Positions 31,689 through 41,282 of a stretch of DNA of 64,000 bases are shown piece by piece. The DNA comes from Thermodesulfovibrionales bacterium (lineage in GTDB: Bacteria; Nitrospirota; Thermodesulfovibrionia; Thermodesulfovibrionales; SM23-35). Every line of letters starts with the position of its first letter. Position 1 is the first letter of the stretch. The notes beneath the pieces are model-generated. The model worked only from the letters and a program-made list of their open reading frames with translations. It did no database searches and was not told the DNA's origin. Both the position numbers and the translations under genes were made by a program. The stretch lies in assembly GCA_031082155.1 (NCBI GenBank), contig JAVHLL010000001.1, positions 89,058-153,057 on the forward strand. Direction: 5' to 3'.

Positions 31689-32663
31689 ATGAATAAGACA
31701 ATGATTGCAATCCTCGATGTGCTGAACAAGCACCCCGGCAGCGTTCTCGGCTCGCGGGAACTTTCAAGACAATTAAGACTCCACGGGATAGAGTTGACGG
31801 AAAGAACAGTGAGGTACCACCTCAGGATACTCGATGAACGGGCGTACACCAAGGTTTTTGGCAGGGAAGGGAGGATGATCACACAGAAAGGAAAGGAGGA
31901 GCTTGCACAGTCTCTTGTTTCTGAGAAGGTTGGGTTTGTGATCAGCAAGATTGAGACCCTGTCCTACCTTACGAACCTTGACCTTGCGAAAGAAGAAGGG
32001 GATATTATCCTGAATTTCAGCTATTTCCCTGAAGAGAGACTGCAGGAAGCCTTAAAAATTATGCAGCCGGTCTTCTCATCGCCTTATATCATGTCCGATA
32101 AAGTTGTCGTGCTGAGAGGCGGCGAAAAGATTGATGATATCATCATCCCTCACGGACAGGTCGGGTTCGGGACGGTCTGCAGTGTGACAATCAACGGCAT
32201 CTTCCTCAAGGCCGGAATCCCGGTCAACTCTAAATTTGGCGGTGTTCTTCAGATACATCAGGAGCCGGTGCGGTTTACCGCCCTCATCAGTTACGAAGGC
32301 TCCTCTCTCGATCCTCTGGAGATATTCATCAGGAGCAGAATGACGAATGTGTCCGGGGCAGTCAGCGAGGGTTCGGGTACGATACTCGCGAGCTTCAGAG
32401 AGATACCGGTGGTGAGCATCGAAAAAGCAGAAGAAATCGGCGCTCAGATGCAGGAGAAGGGGATTCGTGGCATCCTCCTGATCGGACATCCGAACCAGCC
32501 GTTGCTCGAAATGCCTGTCTCAAGGGATAAGGCCGGGATGATTATTGTCGGCGGGCTGAATCCTGTTGCTGCCCTGGAAGAGGCGGGCATCCCGACGGTA
32601 ACCAGGGCGATGTCGATACTCTATCCGTTTTCAGGCCTCGTGCGGTTCAGCGAAATTCTTTAA
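31689..32663 (+). CDS. nrpR: NrpR-like transcriptional regulator 2 (winged helix + DUF128)
   Basis: The 324-residue protein has the same length and architecture as the product of 23287 and is strongly similar along its whole length (HGIELTERTVRYHLRILDERA, SSPYIMSDKVV, NPNQPLLEMP-type segments). It lies 59 bp after the FdhA-like gene. Having one NrpR paralogue at the end of each FMN module suggests the pair arose with duplication of an FMN-nrpR unit, or that the two form a hetero-oligomer as NrpRI/NrpRII do in some archaea. Which genes they control is not visible. Confidence 0.85.
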   Translation: MNKTMIAILDVLNKHPGSVLGSRELSRQLRLHGIELTERTVRYHLRILDERAYTKVFGREGRMITQKGKEELAQSLVSEKVGFVISKIETLSYLTNLDLAKEEGDIILNFSYFPEERLQEALKIMQPVFSSPYIMSDKVVVLRGGEKIDDIIIPHGQVGFGTVCSVTINGIFLKAGIPVNSKFGGVLQIHQEPVRFTALISYEGSSLDPLEIFIRSRMTNVSGAVSEGSGTILASFREIPVVSIEKAEEIGAQMQEKGIRGILLIGHPNQPLLEMPVSRDKAGMIIVGGLNPVAALEEAGIPTVTRAMSILYPFSGLVRFSEIL

Positions 32664-32744
32664 ACTCTGCCAGGCATACCTCGGAATTTGCTTTTTTAGA
32701 GAGTTATTTTTTATTCTAAAATATTAAACTTTTGGAGGTGCTTT

Positions 32745-33095
32745 GTGCTCACAGTAACAGAAAAGGCTGCTGAAAAGGCAAAAACGATACTCACTGATGA
32801 AGGGAAGGCGCAGCATGGGCTAAGGATTTTTATTGCCGGTTCAGGCTGCTGCGGGCCTTCATACGGACTTAATATCGAAGAGGCCCATAAACCCGAGGAT
32901 GAAGTTATTGAGAAGGACGGGCTCAAAATCTTTCTCGATAAAGAGACATCAGTGACCCTCTCTGATAAACAGCTTGACTATTATGTCGGGACAGAGGGCG
33001 AAGGGTTCATCTTCAGCGGCGGGGCATCGACCTGCGGTTCCGAAGGCGGGGCGTCGGCATGCGGTTCCGGATGCAGCGGCGGATGCGGAGAGTAA
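32745..33095 (+). CDS. HesB/IscA-family iron-sulfur protein with Cys-rich tail
   Basis: The 116-residue protein starts at GTG after ggaggtg. It has the HesB/IscA fold with GSGCCGPSYGLNIEE at the first ligand site and a long C-terminal tail with glycine, serine and five cysteines (STCGSEGG, SACGSGCSGGCGE), more than the usual CxC. It is probably an FeS carrier or scaffold. hemB follows 34 bp later and may be co-transcribed. Confidence 0.82.
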   Translation: MLTVTEKAAEKAKTILTDEGKAQHGLRIFIAGSGCCGPSYGLNIEEAHKPEDEVIEKDGLKIFLDKETSVTLSDKQLDYYVGTEGEGFIFSGGASTCGSEGGASACGSGCSGGCGE

Positions 33096-33129
33096 GAACC
33101 TTTCCACAGAATGAGAGTATGGCAAAGGT

Positions 33130-34101
33130 ATGTTCCCAGTCCATAGACCGAGAAGGCTAAGGAAGAACGAAACGATCAGGAGAATGGTGAGGGAGACCTC
33201 ACTTTCTCCTGACAATTTCATTTATCCCCTCTTTGTAACCTTCGGCAAAGGGGTAAGGAAGGAAATTTCTTCAATGCCCGGCTGTTTTCAGGAATCTGTG
33301 GACAGGATAAAGAAGCATGCGAAAGAAGTCTATTCCTTGGGCATCCCGTCCATATTGCTCTTCGGGATACCTGAACAGAAAGACGAGATCGGGTCCGGGG
33401 CATACGATCCGCATGGAGTTGTTCAGCATGCAATAGAAGCGATCAAAGACAGCGTGCCCGGACTTTATGTAATCACCGACGTCTGCATGTGCGAATATAC
33501 CAGCCACGGCCATTGTGGGCTTATAAGAGACGGGGATGTTGACAATGATTCCACCCTGGAGCTTCTTGCGAAGGAGGCGGTTTCCCATGCCAAAGCCGGC
33601 GCTGACATGGTCGCCCCGTCAGACATGATGGACGGAAGGGTTGATGCGATCCGGTTTGTGCTTGACGAAGAAGGATTTGAAGAACTACCGATCATGTCCT
33701 ATGCAGCAAAATATGCCTCTGCTTTTTACGGGCCTTTCAGGGAAGCGGCAGAATCTGCTCCCCAGTTCGGCGACAGGCGTTCTTACCAGATGGACCCCGC
33801 GAACAGAAGGGAAGCATTGAGGGAAGTGGAACTCGATATAGAGGAAGGGGCCGACATCGTAATGATTAAACCGGCGCTCTCTTACCTCGATGTCATTTCC
33901 GACGTAAAAGATATGTTTGATGTCCCTGTGGCAGCGTATAATGTGAGCGGAGAATACTCACTTATCAAAGCCGCCGGTAAGCTCGGTTGGATCGATGAGC
34001 AGCGGGCCATGATGGAAGTCCTGACCTCAATCCGGCGTGCGGGCGCTGATCTTATCCTCACCTATTTTGCAAAAGATGCAGCAAAACTGCTCAACAAGTA
34101 A
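33130..34101 (+). CDS. hemB: delta-aminolevulinic acid dehydratase (porphobilinogen synthase)
   Basis: The 323-residue protein condenses two 5-aminolevulinate molecules to porphobilinogen in tetrapyrrole synthesis. The Schiff-base lysines are in [16 protein letters not shown] and [11 protein letters not shown]. The metal loop [14 protein letters not shown] has three cysteines, the zinc-type site. Length and motifs are normal for HemB. Its 3' end overlaps the convergent methyltransferase gene by 11 bp. Confidence 0.96.
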   Translation: MFPVHRPRRLRKNETIRRMVRETSLSPDNFIYPLFVTFGKGVRKEISSMPGCFQESVDRIKKHAKEVYSLGIPSILLFGIPEQKDEIGSGAYDPHGVVQHAIEAIKDSVPGLYVITDVCMCEYTSHGHCGLIRDGDVDNDSTLELLAKEAVSHAKAGADMVAPSDMMDGRVDAIRFVLDEEGFEELPIMSYAAKYASAFYGPFREAAESAPQFGDRRSYQMDPANRREALREVELDIEEGADIVMIKPALSYLDVISDVKDMFDVPVAAYNVSGEYSLIKAAGKLGWIDEQRAMMEVLTSIRRAGADLILTYFAKDAAKLLNK

Positions 34102-34732
34102 TTCCCTTGTAGACCGAAAGATAAATATCTTCATCTGCATGTGTCAGTGTTACCTTTGGCGAGAGTTCTGTGAGTGCAAACCGGAGCAACTCTTCCGGTT
34201 TTACGTAAAAGAGTTCCACGGTTCTCTGCGGAACATAATATGAAAGGGCGTTCATATGCAATGCGTCTGTGCAAACACTGAAAAGCATTTTCAGAATATT
34301 CTGCATGGTTTCCTGGATGCCGGCGACTCTGAGGCTGAAAACTCCGCATAGAATGATGTAGTCGAAATTTCTCTTCAGATCTGTCTTTTCTATGTCCATC
34401 GCAATAAATTCAGCCTCCGGATATTTGTCCCTGGCCAGCGAGATGAGATTTTCATTGATATCGATGCCGCAGTAGCGTACGGAGATGTTCTTCCCCCTCA
34501 GAAACCCGTAAAAATCTCCCTTGCCGCAGCCGAAGTCCAGGACAGTTTTACCGGAGAAATCGCCTGCAATCCGAAGGAGATTTTCATATCTCCGCAACTG
34601 ACCTTCAGGAGTCCAGCGCACCGCCTGAGGGGCGTCTCCGAAGTCTTTCAGGTGCCTGTTATAAAAAGAGAGCAGTTCTTTTTTGCCGAGCGGATCCATA
34701 TTTTCCTTTGCGGTATATATAGAGTACAACAT
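34091..34732 (-). CDS. class I SAM-dependent methyltransferase
   Basis: The 213-residue protein has motif [17 protein letters not shown] (about residues 63-78) and the acidic [11 protein letters not shown]. The substrate is unknown. A second in-frame ATG at residue 12 ([10 protein letters not shown]) is an alternative start that would avoid overlap with sequences upstream of the next gene. It is convergent with hemB. Confidence 0.8.
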   Translation of the reverse strand: MLYSIYTAKENMDPLGKKELLSFYNRHLKDFGDAPQAVRWTPEGQLRRYENLLRIAGDFSGKTVLDFGCGKGDFYGFLRGKNISVRYCGIDINENLISLARDKYPEAEFIAMDIEKTDLKRNFDYIILCGVFSLRVAGIQETMQNILKMLFSVCTDALHMNALSYYVPQRTVELFYVKPEELLRFALTELSPKVTLTHADEDIYLSVYKGITC

Positions 34733-34795
34733 ATTTATAGAATAAGCCTGTCCCCGTATGGTAAATTTAAACAGTACCGTTTAAAAAGGAGCTAC

Positions 34796-35149
34796 ATGGA
34801 AGATTTGCACTACAAGGAATATACTGAAGAGGAGAGCCAGATCTATAATAAAGCAATGGATGAGATCATTGCAGCGCTGGAAGGTGGCATGGATTTCCAT
34901 GCTGCATGCGATACCGTTTCAGTAGACGATACGGAACTGAAAAAGTTCATCGTCGATGATGCATTGAAGGTAATAATCGCGCATCTTCATTATAAAAACG
35001 GCCTTTCTTTGGAGGACGTCGCTGCAACACTCAAGGTATCGACCGAATTAGTTCATAAGGCAAACGGTGAAATGATCGAGGATATTTCACATACGGCGAG
35101 TGAAGTCTTCAAAACGACGAACCCGAACACACCTTTTGGCAACGCATAA
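34796..35149 (+). CDS. small alpha-helical protein of unknown function
   Basis: From the ATG at 34796, after aaaaaggag, the product is 117 residues, acidic and mainly helical. The second half (LSLEDVAATLKVSTELVHKANGEMIEDI) has a weak helix-turn-helix look, but I do not recognise a family. It is the first of a tight run with the glutaredoxin, FTR and glyS genes. Confidence 0.65.
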   Translation: MEDLHYKEYTEEESQIYNKAMDEIIAALEGGMDFHAACDTVSVDDTELKKFIVDDALKVIIAHLHYKNGLSLEDVAATLKVSTELVHKANGEMIEDISHTASEVFKTTNPNTPFGNA

Positions 35150-35213
35150 AGGCTTGTCAGAAAATGAATCATTTCGCCGGAGCATATTCTCGCCTGATCA
35201 GGGAGGTGCGGAG

Positions 35214-35474
35214 ATGGAAGGACAGAAGAAGAAAGTCAGATTGTATACATTGACTACGTGCCCTATATGCAACCAGGTGAAGAAGTTCCTCGATGAACGT
35301 AACATTTCCTATGATATGACGGAAGTGGACCTTCTTGACAGCGGGGAACAGTGGCTGACCTCAAAAGAGCTTAAGAAATATAATCCGGATGCCACGTATC
35401 CAACACTTATCGTTGAAGAGGTCATAAAAGGACTTGATGAAGATGCTATCAAAAAAGCACTGGAGTTGTCATGA
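35214..35474 (+). CDS. glutaredoxin-like protein
   Basis: From the ATG at 35214, after gggaggtg, the product is 86 residues with active site TTCPICNQVKKFL and the cis-proline loop ATYPTLIVEE, as in glutaredoxins/NrdH-like redoxins. Its stop overlaps the start of the FTR gene by 4 bp, so that reductase is the likely electron donor. Confidence 0.87.
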   Translation: MEGQKKKVRLYTLTTCPICNQVKKFLDERNISYDMTEVDLLDSGEQWLTSKELKKYNPDATYPTLIVEEVIKGLDEDAIKKALELS

Positions 35475-35797
35475 CAGCAGAGAGACTTTATGAAATCCTC
35501 ACAAAATACGCTGAGTCGCAGGGGATACAGCTTAACAGGGACAGAGAATATGTCCTCCAGATCCTGGAAGGACTTATGACCAATGAGTCCCGCTACGGAT
35601 ACCGTTCCTGCCCATGCCGCCTTGCTGCCGGCGTGAAGGAGGAGGATAAGGATATTATCTGCCCCTGTGTGTACCGGGACCCTGATATCAAGGACTATGG
35701 AAGCTGCTACTGCGGGTTATATGTCTCAAAGGAATGGAATGAAGAGAAGACCAAACATGTAAGGGTGCCTGAACGGAGGAAAAAGGAAAATTCATGA
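35471..35797 (+). CDS. ferredoxin:thioredoxin reductase catalytic subunit-like protein
   Basis: The 108-residue protein has the FTR-beta cysteine pattern SCPCRLA, CPCVYRD and CYCGLYV that holds a 4Fe-4S cluster beside the redox-active disulfide. Such stand-alone catalytic subunits occur in anaerobes without the plant-type variable subunit. It overlaps both the redoxin gene before and glyS after by 4 bp. Confidence 0.9.
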   Translation: MTAERLYEILTKYAESQGIQLNRDREYVLQILEGLMTNESRYGYRSCPCRLAAGVKEEDKDIICPCVYRDPDIKDYGSCYCGLYVSKEWNEEKTKHVRVPERRKKENS

Positions 35798-37878
35798 CTG
35801 AAAACGCACTCAACAATTCCTTATGTCTGCTCGAGATAGGTACGGAAGATCTGCCCGCGAGGTTCATCCCGCCTGCAATGAAACAGTTGAGAGAGAATGC
35901 AGAAAAGATATTCAGGGAAAATTATGTGCCGTTTGCCGGGATAAGGACCTACGGAACACCGAGAAGACTTGCGGTCATTGTGGACGGAATACCCCAAATG
36001 CAGGAGGACAGGGTCAAAGAGGTATTCGGACCTTCGAAAAAAGCTGCCTTTGATATACAGGGAAATCCGACAAAGGCGGCTCGTGGGTTTGCCGCTTCAC
36101 AGGGAGTCAGCGTCGAGAGACTGGTTATCATGCAGAAGGACAAGGGTGAATACGTTGTTGCGGTTATTGCAGAAAAAGGCGTCCATGTGACTGAGGTCCT
36201 GCCGGACATCCTGAAGAAACTTCTCTTTTCTCTCCATCTTCCGAAATCGATGAGGTGGGGTGATCGTACAATCCGGTTTGCAAGACCGATCCGCTGGTTG
36301 CTCGCGCTCTTCGGAAATACCGTGATCAGGTTCGAAGTTGATGGGATTCAGAGCGATATGGTCACAAAAGGCCACCGGTTCCTCTCGCCTGAAGCATTTC
36401 AAATTAAGGAAATATCAGAGTACAAGAACCTGCTTGCCAATCATTCTGTGATTGTCGATTCTCAGGAGAGGAAAAAGCTTATTATCGAGAGAACCGCAAA
36501 GCTTCTGGAACCTCTTGGAGAAAAAGTCATGCCTGACGAGGAGTTGCTTGATACTGTCGTAAACCTCGTGGAATATCCGGTGCCGGTCATTGCCCAGTTC
36601 TCTGAAGAGTATCTTGCCCTGCCCAGCGAATTGCTCATCACCGTCATGAAAGGACATCAGAAGTATTTTGCCGTTGAAAATAAAGCGGGTGAGCTGACAA
36701 ATCATTTTATAGTCATAAGCAATACGAGCGGGGAGAATGCAGATACCGTAAGGATCGGCGCCGAGCGTGTGATAAGGGCGCGCTTTGAGGATGCAAGATT
36801 CTACTATGAAGAAGACACGAAAAAGCCTCTTGTTGAACGGTTGGAGGAACTGAAAAAAGTCACGTTCCAGGAAAGCCTCGGAAGCGTCTATAAAAAAACA
36901 GAGCGGATCGTCTCGAATGCGGGGTTCCTTGCCGGGAGAATTGTCCCGTCAGGAAAGGAGAACGTCATCCGCGCTGCACAGCTTGTCAAAACAGACCTTG
37001 TCACAGGCGTGGTGAGAGAGTTTCCGGAACTCCAGGGGGTCATGGGAAGATACTATGCCCTTCACGACAGAGAGGAGGAAGTAGTTGCTCAGGCTATTCA
37101 GGAGCATTATCTGCCAACGCATTCAGGCGGGAAATTGCCGGAAACAGATACAGGCACCATTCTTAGCCTTGCAGACAAGATAGATACTATCGCGGCTTTT
37201 TTCTCGATCGGTCTTGTGCCCACCGGTTCTGAAGATCCCTTTGCCCTCAGGAGAGCAGCCCTGGGGATAATCACCATCCTTTTTGGGAAGGGCTATGATC
37301 TCACAATCCGGGAACTCGCTGAACAAGCGCTCTCGAATCTCCAGGAAGCCGGGAATATGCAGGAAACAGAAAACGCTATGCTGAAGTTTTTTGAAGGGAG
37401 GATTGAGACGGTGCTTTTGGATCAGGGCTACAGTCCTGATCTGGTGTCCTCAATCCTGCCCCTGTCAATGGTTCTCCGGTTACAAGAGGTCCGACACAGG
37501 CTTGATGCCCTCAGAGAGTTTAAGAAAAAAGAGGAGTACAACGATTTTCTTGCTGCCGTCAAGCGGGTGAACAACATAAAACCAAAGCAAGCACTTCCCG
37601 AAGTAACGTATCAACTCCTCAAAGAGGAGCAGGAGAAGCAGCTGAAAGAAAAACTTGATTCGATAAAACCCGCACTTGTCAAACATGTTAAAAATAATAC
37701 ATTCCAGGATGCGCTCATGCTGCTCTCCTCACTGACAGAGCCGATCAATCAGTTTTTTGATCATGTCCTTGTCATGGATAAAAGTGAAGAGATAAAACAG
37801 AACAGGCTCTCACTGCTTTTTGAGGTCTGGCAGACCGTATCGCACATAGCAGATTTTTCGAAACTCCAGACTAGTTAG
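35794..37878 (+). CDS. glyS: glycyl-tRNA synthetase beta subunit
   Basis: The 694-residue protein starts LLEIGTEDLPARFIPPA, the signature of GlyS, and continues with family segments such as TYGTPRRLAV, PKSMRWG and the C-terminal DALM anticodon-binding part (FFDHVLVMDKSEEIKQNRLSLL). It attaches glycine to tRNA as an alpha2beta2 enzyme; glyQ is not in the window. It is coupled to the FTR gene by an ATGA overlap. Confidence 0.96.
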   Translation: MTENALNNSLCLLEIGTEDLPARFIPPAMKQLRENAEKIFRENYVPFAGIRTYGTPRRLAVIVDGIPQMQEDRVKEVFGPSKKAAFDIQGNPTKAARGFAASQGVSVERLVIMQKDKGEYVVAVIAEKGVHVTEVLPDILKKLLFSLHLPKSMRWGDRTIRFARPIRWLLALFGNTVIRFEVDGIQSDMVTKGHRFLSPEAFQIKEISEYKNLLANHSVIVDSQERKKLIIERTAKLLEPLGEKVMPDEELLDTVVNLVEYPVPVIAQFSEEYLALPSELLITVMKGHQKYFAVENKAGELTNHFIVISNTSGENADTVRIGAERVIRARFEDARFYYEEDTKKPLVERLEELKKVTFQESLGSVYKKTERIVSNAGFLAGRIVPSGKENVIRAAQLVKTDLVTGVVREFPELQGVMGRYYALHDREEEVVAQAIQEHYLPTHSGGKLPETDTGTILSLADKIDTIAAFFSIGLVPTGSEDPFALRRAALGIITILFGKGYDLTIRELAEQALSNLQEAGNMQETENAMLKFFEGRIETVLLDQGYSPDLVSSILPLSMVLRLQEVRHRLDALREFKKKEEYNDFLAAVKRVNNIKPKQALPEVTYQLLKEEQEKQLKEKLDSIKPALVKHVKNNTFQDALMLLSSLTEPINQFFDHVLVMDKSEEIKQNRLSLLFEVWQTVSHIADFSKLQTS

Positions 37879-37941
37879 CGTTTGTCCATAAATGCGATTT
37901 TCTCACCGCAATTAAACAGAAAGGAGAGGCACCCAACACAA

Positions 37942-38709
37942 ATGAAAAGAAATATCGTTTTATCAATCCTGGCGATCGTTGTGCTGTTCTCTGTACAAAC
38001 CTGCTTTGCCCAGACCGCTGGAGAAATTGATGGCATGAAAAAAGACATCAATGCCCTGAAAGAAGGGCAGCAGGCGATGCAGAAGGAACTGGCGGAGATA
38101 AAGAGTCTTTTAAAGCAAAAAGCTGCTCCGGCTGAATTCAAAGAGATGATTATCAATGTCGGGGACGACCCTTCAAAAGGTGACAAAAAAGCTAAGCTTG
38201 TACTCATTGAATTTTCGGATTATCAATGACCCTTCTGTTCACGACACGTCCGTGAGACGGTCTCACAAATAAAGAAGGAATATATAGATACAGGCAAGAT
38301 CAGATATTATTTCCTCGATTTCCCCCTCAATTTCCACAAACTGGCCTTTAAGGCTGCAGAGGCTGCCGAATGCGCAGGTGAACAGGGAAAATTCTGGGAG
38401 ATGCACGAGAAACTTTTTGAAAACCAGAAAGCCCTGAACCCGGAAGATCTGGTGAAGTATGCAGAATCATTGAGCCTCAATATGGATGAATTCAAGAAAT
38501 GCCTGGACAGTGGAAAACATGCGGATGGGATAAAGAAAGACATAGCAGAAGGGCAAAAGTCTGGTGTTACCGGGACACCGAGTTCTCTCCTGGGCTGGAT
38601 TGAACCGGATGGCAAGACAGTCAAGGCAGTGAAGATCGTGAAGGGCGCTCAGCCATATCAGAAATTCAAGGAAGAGATAGAGGACCTTTTGTCCGGGAAG
38701 AAAAAATAG
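37942..38709 (+). CDS. secreted DsbA-family thiol oxidoreductase, probable selenoprotein (UPFC)
   Basis: Reading through an in-frame TGA at 38227-38229 gives one 255-residue protein: signal peptide (VLSILAIVVLFSVQTCFA), a coiled coil, then the thioredoxin fold FSDYQ-U-PFCSRHVRE, with the TGA exactly at the first Cys of the expected CPFC site (Sec96, Cys99), and the cis-Pro loop GVTGTPSS. No other stop interrupts the frame down to 38709. A hairpin candidate for SECIS lies at 38252-38266. DsbA-like selenoproteins are known in anaerobic bacteria. A pseudogene or sequencing error is less likely because the TGA is at the one position where Sec makes sense. Confidence 0.85.
38252..38266 (+). other. 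candidate bacterial SECIS stem-loop
   Basis: GTGAGA-CGG-TCTCAC forms a perfect 6-bp stem with a small G-containing loop, 22 bases after the TGA at 38227-38229. The distance and GG in the loop resemble the fdhF type, although a bulged U is not seen. Confidence 0.5.
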
Positions 38710-38770
38710 AATGCGCTATTTCCCTGTACACACAGAAGTTATGAATTATCCATAACGCCATAAATGTTAG

Positions 38771-38870
38771 CGCATGTCATTCCCGCAAGTGAAGCGCGCC
38801 TGGTACAAACAAAGATTTCCGGCGCTTTGTATAAGTGAGCGAGCAGCGGCAAGCGCTGCAAACATAGAAA
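38771..38870. repeat. repeat-like intergenic segment before the MFS gene
   Basis: The 186-bp gap includes TGTCATTCCCGCAAG, like the ends of the dispersed repeat at 7771 and 58501, and short inverted repeats (CAAAG/CTTTG, GCAGCG/CGCTGC). No gene is seen. Confidence 0.4.
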
Positions 38871-38895
38871 ACCGGCATATAGGGTACAATAAATA

Positions 38896-40131
38896 ATGGC
38901 CGGTTTCAGTGGATTTTCAGCATTACAGTTCAGGGACTTCAGGCTGTTCTGGTTCGGTCAACTGATCTCTCTCTCGGGCACCTGGATGCAGTCAGTTGCG
39001 CAAGGTTGGCTTGTCTACAGCCTCACAAAGTCACCTTTTTATCTGGGCCTGGTCGCTGCAGCCGGTTCATTCCCGATTCTCCTCTTCACTCTGGCAGGTG
39101 GTATTGCGGCGGACCGGTTCAGGAAAAGGAACCTGTTGCTGCTTACCCAGGCGTTGTCAATACTGCCGGCGCTTCTCCTCGGTATTCTTATCAACACGGA
39201 TAGAATCGCGGTATGGATGGTGATAGTCCTTGCGTTTCTCCTGGGCACGTTCAATGCATTTGATATCCCTGCCCGCCAGTCCTTTATAGGTGAACTCGTG
39301 GGAAGGAGCGCCCTTACCAATGCAATCGCATTGAACTCTGCTGCGTTTCACAGCGCCCGTATGATCGGACCTGTAATTGCGGGTGTTACCATCGCATATC
39401 TCGGACTCGCTGCATGTTTTTATCTGAATGCGCTGAGTTTTCTTGCCGTGCTCATCGCCCTTTCGATGATACAGGTGAAAGGAAAAATTCATAAAGATTC
39501 CCGTGGCATTCTTAAAAATTTGGTTGAAGGCATTCAGTTTATCAAAAGCAGGGATGATATTGTCCGGGTCATACTGCTCATTGCGGTATTCAGTCTCATC
39601 GGCATGCCGTTCATCACGCTTCTCCCTGTGTACGCAGGAGAAATATTCAAGGCAGGACCCAAAGGATACGGATTGCTTGTCGGGGCAACGGGGCTCGGGG
39701 CGCTGAGTGCTGCGCTGCTTCTTGCCTTTAAACGTGACAGAGAAAACAAAAGCAAATTTATGGCACTTTCGACCGTTTCTGTCTCCTTCGGCCTGTTTAT
39801 TTTCTCAATTTCACGGAATTTCAGCCTTTCCCTGCTCATGCTTGTCGTCACAGGCTGGGGGTTAGTCAGTTTTCTTGCTACCGCAAACAGTTTTATACAG
39901 CTTGCTGTTCCTGACAATATGCGGGGTAGGGCAATGAGCATTTATACCTTCGTATTTTTAGGCGCAGCACCCATAGGCAATTCAATTATGGGGGTGGTGG
40001 CTGATGTCATCGGTACACCCCGTGCGGTAACCTTGTCTGCGGTTCTCTGTATCGCTGCATCAATGGTTTTCACCATGAAAATATTCAGGGGAAGTGATAT
40101 AGTAAGTTCCTATGAAGTTCCTCGCACTTGA
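38896..40131 (+). CDS. major facilitator superfamily transporter (EntS/MFS_3-like)
   Basis: The 411-residue membrane protein begins FRDFRLFWFGQLISLSGTWMQ, typical of the EntS-like MFS group, and shows the loop motif GGIAADRFRKRNLL between helices 2 and 3. About 12 hydrophobic segments are visible. Members export siderophores or drugs; the substrate here is unknown. Its end overlaps tsaB by 20 bp. Confidence 0.88.
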   Translation: MAGFSGFSALQFRDFRLFWFGQLISLSGTWMQSVAQGWLVYSLTKSPFYLGLVAAAGSFPILLFTLAGGIAADRFRKRNLLLLTQALSILPALLLGILINTDRIAVWMVIVLAFLLGTFNAFDIPARQSFIGELVGRSALTNAIALNSAAFHSARMIGPVIAGVTIAYLGLAACFYLNALSFLAVLIALSMIQVKGKIHKDSRGILKNLVEGIQFIKSRDDIVRVILLIAVFSLIGMPFITLLPVYAGEIFKAGPKGYGLLVGATGLGALSAALLLAFKRDRENKSKFMALSTVSVSFGLFIFSISRNFSLSLLMLVVTGWGLVSFLATANSFIQLAVPDNMRGRAMSIYTFVFLGAAPIGNSIMGVVADVIGTPRAVTLSAVLCIAASMVFTMKIFRGSDIVSSYEVPRT

Positions 40132-40846
40132 GACCTCCACCCTGCTGGGTGGTATCGCTATCGCAGATGAATCAGAGGGACTTATTGCTGAATCCCGCCT
40201 CAGCATCAGGACAACTTTTTCAGAACGGCTGATGACCGAAATAGACCACGTGATGAAACAGGCCGGTATTGCTCTTGAGAATATCGATGTTTTCGCGGTA
40301 TCCATTGGACCGGGGTCTTTTACAGGATTAAGAATTGGGCTGAGCACGACAAAAGGGTTCGCTTTTGCAACCGGCAGGCCGGTTGTATCAGTTCCCTCAC
40401 TTGAGGCATTTGCCTGGAATTTCCCCTATTGCTGTTATCCTGTGTGTACGTTACTGGATGCAAGGAAAAAACAAGTATATGCAGCAGTGTTCTTATGGAA
40501 CGAGGATGGATTCATAAGGATTATCGAAGAAGTCCCGATCAGCATACAAAAGCTTATGGAAAACCTTGCCTCTCTTTCTCTCCCATTGAATGTCGGTGGG
40601 GAGAGAGGATTATCCGGCAAGAAAATACTCTTTGCCGGTGAGGGTGCAATCCTCTACAGGGATCAGATTACTGACTCTATGCGTGATAGGGCAGTCTTTG
40701 CGCCACCTGAAAAGATGGTGCCTTCTCCTGCAAATGTGGCATTGCTGGGCATGAAGAAGGCATCAAGAGGCGAATTTTCAGATCCGATCAGCCTAGTTCC
40801 CCTCTACATCCGGAGATCAGAAGCAGAAAACAAGAAACATGGATGA
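40112..40846 (+). CDS. tsaB: tRNA threonylcarbamoyladenosine biosynthesis protein TsaB
   Basis: The 244-residue protein begins KFLALETSTLLGGIA and has the signature SIGPGSFTGLRIGLSTTKG of TsaB, the partner of TsaD and TsaE in t6A37 modification of tRNA. It overlaps the following rimI gene by 8 bp, the usual tsaB-rimI pairing. Confidence 0.94.
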   Translation: MKFLALETSTLLGGIAIADESEGLIAESRLSIRTTFSERLMTEIDHVMKQAGIALENIDVFAVSIGPGSFTGLRIGLSTTKGFAFATGRPVVSVPSLEAFAWNFPYCCYPVCTLLDARKKQVYAAVFLWNEDGFIRIIEEVPISIQKLMENLASLSLPLNVGGERGLSGKKILFAGEGAILYRDQITDSMRDRAVFAPPEKMVPSPANVALLGMKKASRGEFSDPISLVPLYIRRSEAENKKHG

Positions 40847-41282
40847 GGGGACCATACGGGAACTGCGGGAAGACGATATCCGGCAGATAATGGATATCGA
40901 GAAAGAATCATTCTCCACTCCGTGGACTGAGGCAGCTTTTTTGGCCGAAATCTATAAATCCTATTCCCTGAGCCGGGTTCTCATGATCGGGAGCAGGCTT
41001 GTCGGGTATCTCTGTGTGAATTTGATTCTCGATGAAGGCCACATCCTGAACCTTGCGGTGCATCCTGATTTCAGGAGGAGAGGGCTGGCAACCCGGCTCA
41101 TACATGAGGCCTTTGCCGAACTGAAGAAGAAGGGGTGCAGGTTCATCTATCTCGAAGTGAGGGGTTCGAATACTGTGGCAAAGGAGTTCTATTTACAGTT
41201 CGGATTCAGTGATGCAGGACTGAGAAAAAAATATTATACCAACCCGGTTGAAGATGCAGTATTGATGATGCGACACCTCTAA
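40839..41282 (+). CDS. rimI: ribosomal protein alanine N-acetyltransferase RimI
   Basis: The 147-residue GNAT enzyme has the acetyl-CoA site VHPDFRRRGLATRLI and the RimI-typical ending EVRGSNTVAKEFYLQFGFSDAGLRKKYY. RimI acetylates the N terminus of ribosomal protein S18. The stop is adjacent to the convergent amrS-like gene. Confidence 0.92.
   Translation: MDEGTIRELREDDIRQIMDIEKESFSTPWTEAAFLAEIYKSYSLSRVLMIGSRLVGYLCVNLILDEGHILNLAVHPDFRRRGLATRLIHEAFAELKKKGCRFIYLEVRGSNTVAKEFYLQFGFSDAGLRKKYYTNPVEDAVLMMRHL

Noticed and set aside
38230-38709. Separate gene starting at 38401 downstream of a truncated DsbA gene
   Set aside because: The frame is continuous with the upstream part and the thioredoxin fold is complete only by reading through the TGA.
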